64,000 nucleotides of DNA. Source: Hsuehochloa calcarea. Lineage: Eukaryota; Streptophyta; Magnoliopsida; Poales; Poaceae. Location of the stretch: contig CM070594.1 of NCBI GenBank assembly GCA_036346395.1, positions 19,625,385-19,689,384 of the forward strand, read 5' to 3'. Under the pieces are notes generated by a model. It was not told where the DNA came from, made no database searches, and saw nothing but the letters and a program-made list of their open reading frames with translations. Each line of letters starts with the position of its first letter. Position 1 is the first letter of the stretch. Positions 32,385 to 43,700 of the stretch are shown here, in pieces. The translations under genes and the position numbers were made by a program.

Positions 32385-33420
32385 CTCTTGGGGCATACCC
32401 AGCGCTGTCGCCGCACGCGCGCCAGCCTGCCATGAAGTACGTCAAAGGATCAGGTGGCCGACGTACTCGACCGGTGTGAGGAGCCGGAGGTGGTGTCGCG
32501 ACGTCGAGGAACGACATCGGTAGGGTCGGTTCCGGTGCACCTTGTAGCTGAGAAGCCCCCGCGGAGGCCTAGTCCTGGGGGAAGTAGAAGTCCACGACAA
32601 ATATCTCACCATACGACAAGTCCGCTTCGTCCTGACACGGTGCATGACCTGTGAAATATTACGTCACACATGCAATCATGGGAAAACCACAAAATAGGAT
32701 GTTATGAACTCAAGCAAGGTAGTCATACCTAGGGGCACGAAGGCAGCTGCGGACAACTTTGCATACTCCTGCCCCGTGTATTGGTGGAACTGAGGACCTT
32801 CAAGAGAAGATTGTCATTAGTAACTAGTGGGGTTCGAAATAAAGAAGCGAAAGTGAATGAGTCATGCTCACCTGCAAACTGTCCCGAGGAGCTCCCAATA
32901 TGGTGCCACGAGGACCCGCCCACCAGGTCTGGGGGAGGAGCCCGTGGTTGTGAGCTACCATGGCTGCCCCCTCGTCCACGCACTGGTGGGTCCACTGGGT
33001 CTCCCGGCGTGCGACAAGTCGCGAACTGGATTCCTCACCTCGCCTTCTCTGCGATGCACTGTAAGATCCCTCTGATCTCCCCCCAAGCGACAATTGTTGC
33101 GTGGAGCCTGTCAACTCGAGAATCTCCTGGTGTAGATCCACCTGCACACGTAATCAACAAGTTAGAAACCTATATCTAGCTAATTAAATATGAAGTACCG
33201 ACCATTCAATATGTACCACGCGGTTGAATGTGGAGTCCGGCTGTGTGGGGTATGTGTTGGACGTCGCAGCCTCGTGTCGTGGTGGGTTGGACGCAGCGAA
33301 GTCTTGTCCGACTGGCGTACCACTCCATGTACTCCTCGTACTCCTCGGGGTCGTAGTCAGCATCCTCCAAGATGACGTCGGTGTAAGCGCTGAGCCAGCC
33401 CTCATCCCATGGGAACATCT
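32385..33420 (-). pseudogene. Plant mobile domain (PMD, aminotransferase-like) protein, C-terminal part, decayed
   Basis: Three pieces on the minus strand: 33418-33206 with MFPWDEGWLSAYTDVILEDA and YEEYMEWYASRTRLR, which matches the conserved 'Y..YL.WY...TR.R' end of transposon-type PMD proteins; 33147-32824 with VDLHQEILELTGSTQQLSLG after a CAG acceptor; and about 32640-32385 with RVRRPPDPLTYF, the usual C-terminal phrase. An in-frame TAG lies in the last piece (FPQD*) and the frame shifts between pieces. The N-terminal PMD domain is absent, cut off at 33421 by Helitron-family sequence. Confidence 0.62.
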
Positions 33421-33874
33421 TCCTACGTTAATCAGAGAAAAAGGTGAAATCCTAACCATCCATTTGGTGTGAATAGCTTTTTAAACAGTTAAAATTTATT
33501 ATAAGCAAATGACCTATGTACCGTTCTCATGAAATAATTGAATCTGAAAATTATACAGACATCTATTGCCCTTACGTACGTGGTCTAAACGTGTAGCATT
33601 ACAATCTCTCTCTCTCTCTCATACGGAAGTAAATCAACTATCGAATAATCCCTGTACGACAGGAGCTGATTAGATGTGTCTCCTAATTAATCCACCCCAC
33701 TTTGTCTAATAATTTTATTATAGCTAATAACGTACTATTATATGATACATGTGTGTATGTGTATGCATAGAGGACATAGCGAGATAGCCAATAACATACT
33801 ATTGTATGATATGTACAAAGTTAAGTTATACTAAAATTTATAAATCTATCTATCGATCTATCTATATCTCTATA
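33421..33874 (+). mobile_element. Truncated Helitron-family copy (plus orientation)
   Basis: Collinear with the reverse complement of the 5' half of Helitron A (about 8950-9340), including TTATACAGACATCTATTGCC, the (CT)n tract and TGTGTCTCCTAATTAATCCA. Both ends are missing. It begins exactly where the PMD frame ends. Confidence 0.75.
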
Positions 33875-34574
33875 TCTATACTAATTGGAGGTTCTCCTAG
33901 CAGCTCTCATATTAATCCTAAGAGGTAAAAATGTAGAAATTCCCACGTTAATCAGTGAAAAAGAAAAAAGCTAGAAATTCCCACATTAATCAAAGGAAAA
34001 AGTGAAATCCTAACCATCCATATGGTGTGAATAGCTTTTTAACGGTTAAGATTTATTTATAAGCAAAGGACCTACGTACAGTTCGCATGAAATAATTGAA
34101 TCTGAAAATTATACAGACATCTATTGCCCTTACGTACGTGGTCTAAACGTGTAGTATTACAATCACTCACACACTCTCTCTCTCTCATAGGAAAGTAAAT
34201 CAACTATCAAATAATCCATGTATAACATGAGCTAATTAAATGTGTCTCCTAATTAATCCACTCTACTTTGTCTAACAATTTTATTATAGCTAATAACTTA
34301 TTATTATATGATACATGTGTGTATGTATATGCATGGAGGACATAGTGACATAGCCAATAACATACTATTGTATGATATGTACGAAGTTAAGATAACTAGA
34401 ATTTATAAATAAAATTAAGCATGAATTTAATTCTACCTATATGTATACTAATTGGAGGCTTTACTACAAACCCCCACATTAATCTTTAGGGTAAAAAAGC
34501 TAAAAATTCCCATATTAATCGAAAAAGTAGAAATTCCCGCATTAATCAAACAAAAAGAAAATATCTCAATTGCT
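33875..34574 (+). mobile_element. Helitron-family copy with intact 5' end (plus orientation)
   Basis: Starts TCTATACTAATTGGAGG preceded by A at 33874, the correct Helitron 5' flank. It is collinear with Helitron A read backwards, including the second internal 5'-end-like motif at 34443 (GTATACTAATTGGAGGC). It stops near 34574, so the 3' hairpin and CTAG are missing. Confidence 0.75.
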
Positions 34575-35439
34575 GTAGTGACATTGTGCGAGATCCAGCG
34601 CCCTGCTCTGTCCCGTCGCTTTGTACCGCCCACCTTCCCGAGACGTACAAGTTGTCGCCGCGCAGAGCGCCCATGCCGCCAGCTCCTCGGGACCATGCAC
34701 CACCCTGAGCTCCTCAACGGCTCTATCCCCTCTCCTTTGATTATAAGAACCCCTAGAGCCTCCCTCTTGCCTTCCCACGTCACCCCTTTCACCCCGGTAA
34801 GCTCTTCCAAAGATATTGCCCGAGCCTCCCTTTTCGACGGCCGTGCACTCAACTCTAATTAGCCGCTCTGACGAGCTCCCCATTGCCCCACACTGTCAAC
34901 CCGTGTTCCCGGCTGGAAGGAACTCCTCCACCAAGTAGATTGAGGTTTGGTCCACCGCAGCACCTGGATTTGGCCTTCTTCCTCCCCTCCGGCCGAATCG
35001 CCCTTTTCATCGCCGACTGAGTCTCTCGCTGTCTCGGTTCGATTCATGGCACCTGAAGCACCGCACGATCATCCCAAAGCTTCCCCAAGCTCATCCAAGC
35101 ATTTCCCTTTTCTCCAGCCACCTCTCCGATGCTAGCTCGCCTCGAGCATCCCCAAGCTACACCGTCGCTTCTAGTGAGTTCCTTGGACCATCCTAGTGCT
35201 CATGCGCCTGTTTTTTTCCCCGGGAGTCGTTGTTTCACCTTGACCACCACCGTCGTAGGAGCCATTGCTTTTCCCCCTCTCCTTCAGCCCTGGTCGACCC
35301 CTTCATCACCGTCCTTCGTCGTCTCCGACCGTAAGGTTTCCCACCGCCGTTCGCCGTCCACCGACCTCCTTCAGCCTCTCTATCGGTCTTGGTAAGCCCC
35401 CTTGCCCCGTGCGTGGTTCCCTCCTTGTCTTTCCAACCA

Positions 35440-35850
35440 CGCCACGTTGTTGAACCTCCTTCCGACCACGCCGCGTTGTCGAACCTCCTTCCGATCATAC
35501 CGAGTGGTCGAAACTCCTTTACGACCACGTATACGACTACATCTATGACCACGTTTACGACTATGTCCACGACCAGGTAGTCGCGTAGTCGAAACCCTTT
35601 CGACCACGTAGTTGAGACCCTTTCGACCACGTAGTTGAGACCCCTTTTCGACCACGTACTCGAAACGAACATTACTCGAAACCAGCAGTACTCGAAGTGA
35701 ATAGTACTCAAAATCATCGGTACTTGAGTGAACAGTACTCAAAGCCAACGGTACTTGACGTGAGCAGTACTCGAAGCCAACAGTACTCTAAGCGAATAGT
35801 ACTTGAAACCAGCAGCACTCGAAACCAAAACTTCAGCAGCTCTGTTCTCC
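35440..35850 (+). repeat. TCGA-containing minisatellite in gypsy LTR
   Basis: Three successive sub-arrays: CGACCACG..GTTGTCGAAC units, CTTTCGACCACGTAGTTGAGAC units, then about 20-24 bp units like AGTACTCGAAACCAGC. It occupies the same relative place as the array at 22975-23820. Confidence 0.8.
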
Positions 35851-36689
35851 TCCGTTATAACTCCGATTCTAGTGATTTTTGTCTCTAAATTTGTCTAAAT
35901 TCAAGATCTTGCTAATGACACTAGTCTTATTTAATTTGGAGTTCAGTTGCTATTTCTTGTATATTTATTTATTCTCTTTGGTTGTTTATTCTTTTTCCGG
36001 TACGTTCGTCCGAGTAGAGTTCGAAGAAGCGGGAGATCTCTAGCTTGATCAGAGACAAGACTTTCAAGACTCTCTCCCCTTCACTCCAGACGAGTCAATA
36101 TTTTGATCATGTTAAGCCTACACTTTATACAAATTGTATTCCTTTAAATTACCAAAATTGCATGATCAATTCTTTAAGCAAAGGTATGTCAAATCCAAAG
36201 GTAGTTAAATACTCATTTGATGATAATTAATTATTATACCATCTGTTTGAAATTGAATACATTACTCCATGTCACCCTAGTAACTATATGGTAATTGCTA
36301 GTTACAGGTTGTACTTAAGCGACATGCTAGTCTTGTTTAAGTACCCAGGCATTAAATGCCCTAATCATTATCTTCTAATCATGGAAATGAATTGGGAAGT
36401 CATTATGGGTAAATGACTGGAATATTGTGGTAATATATTTTATTCCCTAAAAATCCTACTAAATTGTTGTTACCATACTAGGCGGATGGTATGGTGGTGG
36501 GTGCCGTAGGAGCACGAGAATGATTGGTTTGTGGTATGAACCGCCTGGATGGATTAAGGACTTGATCTTGTCATAACCTCCCATGTAAAACAAGTACAAC
36601 CACAAGTTTATAAAGTACAACTTGGATTAGTAAATTTATTAAACTCTGAATGCTGTCTCACTAGAGGGGTAGTGGGACGTGCAAGCACT

Positions 36690-36960
36690 GGATACGATCC
36701 AGCTTGAATGGGACACCGATGCAAGGTCAAGTAGCTAGTCACGCTAGTCATTGCGAACAATCCCGCTACGCTAGTTGCTGAGGTAAATAGCCAGTTGCGC
36801 TCGTCGTTGCGAACAATCCTGCTACGCTAGTTGCTGAGGCGAACATCCCACACAACTTACGAGACATTGAAGCAAGGTAAAGTTGCTAGTCGCACTAGAC
36901 GTTATGGGTAACCCAACTACTCTAGTTGCTGAGGTGAACATCTGCAAAACTTATGGGGCC
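36690..36960 (+). repeat. Diverged tandem units in gypsy LTR
   Basis: Units containing GCTAGTTGCTGAGG and AGTTGCGCTCGTCGTTGCG recur three to four times at about 60-110 bp intervals. Confidence 0.6.
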
Positions 36961-38203
36961 GTCACGTAGCCTATATGGGTAAGATGACAAAAGAGGCGAG
37001 ATAATTTAAAAAGTTATTGTGATGATCTCTCAATTAGATGTCTAAGGAATCATGTGGGACAACAAGTTGATTGTCTCTTGTGGGTCCAGTGTACAATCTC
37101 TGCAGAGTCTAAATTGTTTAAACAACAGTGTCTACGGTCAAAGGCGGATATGGAAACCTAACTTGAGTTAGTTCTATTTATAAAACCTTGTGGGTGGGAT
37201 GGTTGTAGTGTCGGGCTCACCTAGCCCGTGGTTTGGATTTTTCTTGGGTCGTCGTACCCAGTGATTTTAATAGGTGGAGGTAACTACAATTAAAATAAGC
37301 ATAATGTAGAAGTAACTTCTGTTTTTTGATAAAATGTGTTTTGGTTAAAATGCTAAGTCATATAAATTTCTAAATATCGTAATTGAAAATGTTGCTTTAG
37401 GAAGTAAAAGAACTCGAGCCATCTTTGTTAAGCCTTGCATATATAATTACTACATCATGTGTGTTGTCTCGCGAGCACAAAAGTTGTGTTCATCCTCGCT
37501 CTTTCCCCCAAACCCTTAGAAGTAGGAAATCAGGGAGATTATGCATACTATGAGGACCTAGAAGTTGGAGGCTCAGAAGATGAAGAAGAGTAGTCTAGTT
37601 CGTGTAGTCTAAGTCTCACATCAGTCTAGCTGACTCCATCGGTACTTGCGTGCATCCAATATCATCCAAGTCTTTGATTAATATCGGACGCACACGAGTT
37701 TCCCAGTCGCTTATTTGTGGAGAGATGTGCTCTACCCCTTTTTCTTTCGCTGTCGCTTCCGCTTTTATGTAATGCAATCATTTGGCCTGTTCGGCCCTTA
37801 TTGTAAAACTCGACCCGACGCGTTGTATGTGACTCTGATGTTTTGTAATATAATGAATGATATGGTTTTCATCGTGTATGAAATGATTCAATGATGTATC
37901 TGTGAGTGCTATCTACTGATTCAGGGAATAACATAGTATTTTCACATAGAATTTGAATTTGCGAAATTCGGTTCGGACAATATATGATTTTTTTTTCTTC
38001 TTTTGAATTCTGCAGATATTGAATTGTTCGTGTGAAATTCCTACAAAACTGTTATAAAATTTCACGGAGCCTTGCATTGAACAACCAAAGCGTGATTATA
38101 TTTGTGCTGTTTGAGTTAGACAATTAGAAGATTGTAACTCTAAATCAGAAGCGCAGCGCAGTAGTAGGCAGTATTAGTATTTGTCGGCTGATTAGTTGGT
38201 GAT

Positions 38204-38280
38204 GGTGGCTAAATCATTTCGAATACTATAATCAGAGCGTTGGTGGCTAAATCATTTCGAATACTATAATCAGAGCGTTG
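38204..38280 (+). repeat. 38-bp perfect tandem duplication
   Basis: The unit starting GTGGCTAAATCATTTCGAAT and ending CAGAGCGTTG occurs twice back to back without mismatch, about 550 bp upstream of the PORR gene. Confidence 0.85.
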
Positions 38281-38790
38281 TTTTAATTGGCCGCATAATC
38301 CAATTAAACGGCTTTTTTCGATTAATCATCTGTTTTCCGTTTGAATACTGAAATAGCTAATTTGTACTCATCAATTACAATAAATTAGTTTATGATGTTG
38401 TGCAATGGCGTTCATAGTATGTGCACCGCAAATGATATTTTGCAGAGTGATAATATAGTACAATTTTGTGTAAATAAAATGTTTTAAATTAATTTCAAAT
38501 ATAAATAATTGTATTATTAAGGACATAAATTTTGATTTATTGGCCGTATCGTGACCAATGGCTTAGCGTTACACCATAAGTCCGAGGGTATACCGTTTTT
38601 CCTAACGCTGGTCAATATTCAGTCAAAACTACAGACGAACGCAAACTCCGACAGAATCTGCTGGCCGAAAGCGGAGACATATTATCAATAATACGTGAAC
38701 CAGAGTAGAAAGCGTATTCATTGCTTCAGTAATTAGTACCCACTCTATTCCACTCCACCGTTCGAAACCTCCCTTGAAACCCCACCACGC

Positions 38791-40002
38791 ATGCTTCTCC
38801 CGGCCGCCGCTGCCGCCTGCGGCTCCCACCGCCTCCTCCCCCTCAGCCTCGTCCGCCGCATCTCCTCCCTGAAGGTCCCATGGCGCCGCGACGCCGCCCT
38901 CGACGCCGCCATCGCCCGGGACCGCCGCTTCCGCCTCGCTTCCCGCCTCGTCCGCGAGGTGCTCCTCTCCCCCGGCCGCCGCCTCCTCCTCCGCTACCTC
39001 TCCAAGCGCAGACACCGCATAGGCCTCCCGGTACTCGTCACCACCTTCCTCCGCCGGTATCCCACCCTGCTCTCCGTCTCCCCTCCTCCCGACCCCATCG
39101 TCTCCCCCTCCCCGCAGCTCCTCTCCTTCCTCCAATTCGCCTCCCGCCTCCAAGACCTCCACTCCCCGCTCCTCGCCTCCAAGCTCGCCAAGCTCCTCAT
39201 GATCTCCTCCACGCGCGCCCTCCCCGTCGCAAAGATTGCCGCCGCCAAGCGCGACTTCGGCCTCCCCGACGACTTCTTAGCCTCGTTGGTCCCGAGGTAC
39301 CCCCACCTCTTCCGCCTCGTTGGCGACCCCGGGCCCGACGCGTCCGGTAACGCGTTTCTTGAGCTGGTTTCTTGGGACGACCGGCTGGCGAAGTCGGTGA
39401 TTGAATTGAGGGCTGACAGGGAGGCCGATGACGTTGGCATACGACCGAGGCCGAATTTTACGGTTAAATTGCCCAAGGGATTCTACCTCAAGAAGGAGAT
39501 GAGGGAGTGGTTGAGGGATTGGCTTGAGTTGCCATATGTGTCACCATATGCGGACACGTCTCGGCTGCACTCTGCATCGCCAGAAGCGGAGAAGAGGTTG
39601 ATTGGTGTTTTACATGAGGTGTTGTTATTATCGGTACAGAGGAGGATGGCAGTGCCGATTATAGGGAAGTTTTGTGATGAGTTTAATCTGTCGAATGCGT
39701 TTTCTAATGCGTTTACGAGACACCCGGGGATTTTCTACGTGTCATTGAAGGGTGGGATCAAGACGGTGGTATTGAGGGAGGCATATGATGAAAATGGGGA
39801 GCTTGTGGATAGGGATCCAATGGTTGAGTTGAAGGAGAGGTTCATGGCGATCATGGATGAGGGGCATAGGGAGTATTTGGAGGAGTTGAGGAGGAAGAGG
39901 GAGGAGCTGCAGAAACAGAGGTTGGATGCGGCTCAAAGGGGTACCAAAGTTGCCACACATATTGAGGATGAGATTGAGGAGGAGGAAGACAAGGGATCAT
40001 AG
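38791..40002 (+). CDS. PORR-domain protein (organelle group II intron splicing type)
   Basis: Single open frame of 403 codons. It starts with an Arg-rich, acid-free leader (MLLPAAAAACGSHRLLPLSL) that suits mitochondrial or plastid import, then the Plant Organelle RNA Recognition domain from about residue 28 to 370: KVPWRRDAALDAAIARDRRF, VTTFLRRYPTLL, DDFLASLVPRYPHLF, WDDRLAKSVIEL, FTVKLPKGFYLKKEMREWL, LPYVSPYAD, HEVLLLSVQRRMAVPIIGKF, FTRHPGIFYVSLKGGIKTVV and an acidic C-terminus. Known members (WTF1, WTF9, RPD1) bind organelle introns; which one this matches is not decided. The usual C-terminal acidic tail appears to be cut by a TAG at 40000-40002 while the same frame continues for 20 more acidic codons to a TGA at 40063. 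GC3 is very high in the first 600 bases and falls afterwards, a common grass pattern. Confidence 0.93.
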   Translation: MLLPAAAAACGSHRLLPLSLVRRISSLKVPWRRDAALDAAIARDRRFRLASRLVREVLLSPGRRLLLRYLSKRRHRIGLPVLVTTFLRRYPTLLSVSPPPDPIVSPSPQLLSFLQFASRLQDLHSPLLASKLAKLLMISSTRALPVAKIAAAKRDFGLPDDFLASLVPRYPHLFRLVGDPGPDASGNAFLELVSWDDRLAKSVIELRADREADDVGIRPRPNFTVKLPKGFYLKKEMREWLRDWLELPYVSPYADTSRLHSASPEAEKRLIGVLHEVLLLSVQRRMAVPIIGKFCDEFNLSNAFSNAFTRHPGIFYVSLKGGIKTVVLREAYDENGELVDRDPMVELKERFMAIMDEGHREYLEELRRKREELQKQRLDAAQRGTKVATHIEDEIEEEEDKGS

Positions 40003-40065
40003 GAAGATGAGGACAAAGAATATGATTATGCACAACAGGAGTCAGAAGGAGGAGATGCCTTGTGA
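40003..40065 (+). other. Probable former C-terminal coding tail of the PORR gene
   Basis: In frame after the TAG, the sequence reads EDEDKEYDYAQQESEGGDAL and then TGA. Its acidic composition continues the preceding IEDEIEEEEDKGS, so the TAG probably arose recently or is an error. Confidence 0.65.
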
Positions 40066-40567
40066 GTCATGCTTGTGATTTTCATTGTGCTTCTATGGTC
40101 AGTATGACCTGAAGGACAGTGACCAAGGAAATCGGATGGTTTGTCCAGATTCTTAATTTTATCATTTGGCTGCTAATAAAGAAGGCGACGGGTTAGTCTC
40201 CAACCACCTTGTATTTGAAATGAGGCTGAAATGTAGGTTTTACGATGATCTGGCTTTTTTTATAAGAGTTTTGTGGCGAAAGAGCCTTTATTGATTTATG
40301 ATTTATCACTTCACTCATGTTATTTTAATTAATGGTTTTCATTAGAACCTTTGTTGTTGTCAGTCAACTCATCTGGCGGATTGGGAAGGATACTGATGAA
40401 TTTGGTTTTGGGACCTTTGCAAACATTCAGATTCAAGGATATTCTTTCTAAGCTGATCATTGAAAACTTTCCCATTTATCGAACTATGTGAACAAGTTTG
40501 CATCATGCCATGCTCTGGACAACTCCACATGCATATAATACTAAACAACACATATATGATCTGACAT

Positions 40568-40777
40568 TTTCCTTTAATAAGCCAGTAATATGTTTGTGCT
40601 CTATAAAGCACATAACAATACATTACAATGCAGAACTTTCCTTTAATAAGCTAGTAATATGTTTGTGCTCTATAAAGCACATAGCAATACATTACAATGC
40701 AGAACTTTCCTTTAATAAGCCAGTAATATGTTTGTGCTCTATAAAGCACATAACAATACATTGCAATGCAGAACTTC
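40568..40777 (+). repeat. Three tandem copies of a 69-bp unit
   Basis: The unit starting TTCCTTTAATAAGCCAGTAA and ending ATGCAGAACT occurs three times at exactly 69-bp steps (about 40569, 40638, 40707) with only a few substitutions. The period is a multiple of three, so a frame stays open through it, but the product is not credible. Confidence 0.88.
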
Positions 40778-43700
40778 CCTTTTAATGACCTATCAAAAGG
40801 GGTTGCCATGCTTCGTTTTTGTGTAGATGATTAATAGATGTGCAAACTGCAAACCATATCCAGGTGTTGTTTTTTTAGAGCAAGTCGGAAAATTTTGACA
40901 GAATTTTGTTGCCCCTAACAGACATTGGTGGTTAAGCAAATGTGATACTAGGGGAGCATAGACTATTGTTCTGTAAGATAGCAAAGGACTTAACAGGTGT
41001 TGATAGTTAGATTACTCAAATTCTAGACAACAAAATTATGTTAAATATTTCCATTCAGTTTGCATACATTGTAAACTATATGGGATATCACACATTTTCA
41101 TTTCTCAAATGGTTTGTGAGTTTAATGGTTGCATTTTCTGCCCTCAAAGGCTCAAGATCAGACTTTTGTAGCTCCATCTGGGGCTATGCAAAAAAGCCCG
41201 ATGCTTGCGAGTTACCTGAAATCAACTTGGAAAATAGCCTGTCTTGAGTGAAACATGCTGATGTAATTTGAGCATGTTTGATATTTCGATATAATATATA
41301 TTGGTTTGGCTACAGTTCAATATGCATATTTTAAATGTGAACATAAGCTTTACCATCAGTCTTGCTTCATTTCTTACTTCCCCATTGGACATCATAGATG
41401 GCATTTCTCTTCCATCACACCTATGCTTGCCCAAATCCTCCCCAAGTTATGTCTCATAAGTCATAACACTGGTCTCTAGTGCGGCCATGTGCTTTGAAGG
41501 ATACGAGCTCACCTCTTTCTGAATACTTCATCCTTGGTCTGGTATACAACCTATCTTTTGGAAGGGGAAGGCAGGGTGTCTCAAACCAAAATGAATTACA
41601 AGCATTTTCCAGACAAGTTTAACCATGTGGGAAAATTACCATAGATAAACAGCACCATGGAAGATATCAAACATCAGTGCAAAACCAGTGTGTGTAACTG
41701 AACTGACAGAGGGTCCAGAGGGTTACTAACTTACTATTAACATTGTGTTACTCTGCATTTCCCATGCAATACTTATCACTTGTCAGAAGTTCCTTTTTCT
41801 TTCATATTATCTTTAGTGAGTGCATTAGCAGCATTTCATTGAAAGCATCTTGCACTTTTGATGGTTCTGTTTCTTGTAGTCGTCTTAACTCTTAACCGTT
41901 TTGCTGGCTGGTACTTGTACTGAAAATTTACTATACTCTGGATTGTAGATAATCAATCCTTCTCTTCAATCTACATATGCATTTGGTAAATATCTGTGCT
42001 ATGTGCATTGTTGTATTCTTGCTGCATTTTCTGGCTGTATCTTATTGTATCTTCTCCATGCCATTTCATCTTTTCTGGCACAAGTTAGCTGTCTTGCACT
42101 TTTCTGAACAATCATTTGTCTTCTTTTCTGAAAAGCTATCTCCTTGTTTGATGTTTGACGTTTTGCCAAAAAGTAATGTTTTGCCCATTCTGGATTACAT
42201 TATCCACATGAACAATGAGGAGTTTTATCTCATTCAAAGTTTCAAACATTTCTGATGAAAATAAAATCAGGCATTTTTATTATATGTTCCAATCAATAAT
42301 CATCATGTCTTTCTTATATGGAGTTGGATGGAAGTTATCTTCTCACAAAGCTTCCTTCAATTCGCTTATCTAATACTAATATATTGCTTATTCGGATCTT
42401 TTGATACCTTTGCAACATAATTCTTCATACAGTCGCCACACTACCATGTGGTGTTTCTTTCCTATCAACATTGATAATGCAAGAACCTAGACCTAATTTT
42501 ATAAAGTTGTTTAACACTTTAACCACTTTGTACATCTTGTCTGCATACTTTTGTGTATACTATTATGGCGTGATTGACTTTTCAAAAGAGTTATAAAGAG
42601 TGATGTTTTTTACTTTTCAAAGTCAACTATAATATATTCGGAAAGAGTTACAAAAGTATACTATTATGAAAGTATGTGTAATGACAAATTCATTAATATC
42701 ATTTTCATATTTCAAAACAATACTTTTTAGACAATATATTTGGTCAAAATTGTTATGTTGTGACTGCAGTACTGCACGTATTCTAAGACATTACACTTTT
42801 TGACTGGATGGAGTATATTGTAATAGCAATTAAAAATGTCCTATATAATGAAAGAGATCATAAGTTCTGTGCCATGCACCAAGCGAGTTTGGCTTAGGAA
42901 GTCGTTTAACTTCAACTGTCCATCTCAATAAAGTATTGTGTAGTTCTGAACTTCTTATTGTTACTTCTGCAGTTCCTCTAGCCAACGAGGCTCACTTTTC
43001 CAATTTTTGAGATTGAAAGTTTGCTTAATCTCTTCGTTGTTGTCCATAAGAGTATAATGTATAGAATCGACTGTCTGTATGTAGTTCTCCCCAGATGTCA
43101 AGCTATTGTTATTATATTATGCATTAACTAATGTCTTTCCCCCAAAAATTGGTTGGGGTTTTCCTATTAGTCGTAGTACATAAGAATGTCTGCTTTAACA
43201 GTTTCGACATGAAACAAGAACAGTGTAGATGGTGGTGAGGCTTTCAGTTTCAGCTCTGATGGTCCAGCGATAAACAGTTCTGAACTTTCAATTGATTGTT
43301 TTGTCAGTTTTCTGGTGTTGGTGGTTGTCAGGACTTCGATAAATGAGGTGTTCCTGTAGATGCACAGTCTGATGCATATATAGCTGATCAGATACGCAAC
43401 TCACTTTAAAAGAAAAGGAAATTTCACACATTTGATCTAGCATTTTTAACAGTTGTGAATAAATTCAATCTGCTGCTGATTTTTTTTTAGTGTGTATCCC
43501 TTTTCTGTTTAAAACCTGCATATAGCTGATCACAATTTAGTTTGTATTTGTCATTTTTGTTTGTCGTCATCTGCAGTAAATATGATAAACATCAGAATGG
43601 TGCATGAATTCCCATTACTCAAGTGGGAGCCATTGCTTTCACTGAAGACGTGATCCATGACTAGGGCAACTCTATTTTCCATTATTCTTTTCTATTCACC

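Larger units (their letters stand above)
25861..33420. mobile_element. Decayed Mutator-like element region (mudrA, GRF-finger ORF, PMD ORF)
   Basis: Contains a mudrA-like transposase on the plus strand and, on the minus strand, a GRF-finger ORF and a plant-mobile-domain ORF, types of accessory ORF that accompany MULEs in grasses. The left part has repeated phrases TGTCGC..GTTCAACTGG (25870-26010) like the terminal zones of such MULEs. I could not define terminal inverted repeats or the 9-bp target duplication, so both outer limits are approximate; on the right the PMD frame stops where Helitron-family sequence begins at 33421. A solo LTR (30022-31797) and a minisatellite (31846-32260) interrupt it. 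It is possible that two MULEs are represented. Confidence 0.6.
34575..37979 (+). mobile_element. Ty3/gypsy LTR, 5'-truncated
   Basis: Related in plan to the LTRs at 21935 and 49808: a C-rich core (34575-35400), a TCGA-rich minisatellite, the landmark TTCGTCCGAGTAGAGTTCGA (36007), the usual GTGTACAATCTCTGCAGAGT phrase (37088), AT-rich U5 and an end CGGTTCGGACA near 37979. The left end is lost at the Helitron-family copy. Frames on both strands in the C-rich core carry no domain. Confidence 0.65.

Noticed and set aside
34452..35395. Several frames on both strands in the C-rich LTR core
   Set aside because: Located inside a gypsy LTR; equivalent places in the other LTRs hold different, unrelated frames.
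38629..39162. 177-codon frame antisense to the PORR gene
   Set aside because: Shadow of the high-GC3 PORR coding sequence; its Gly/Glu/Ala composition is the expected antisense artefact.
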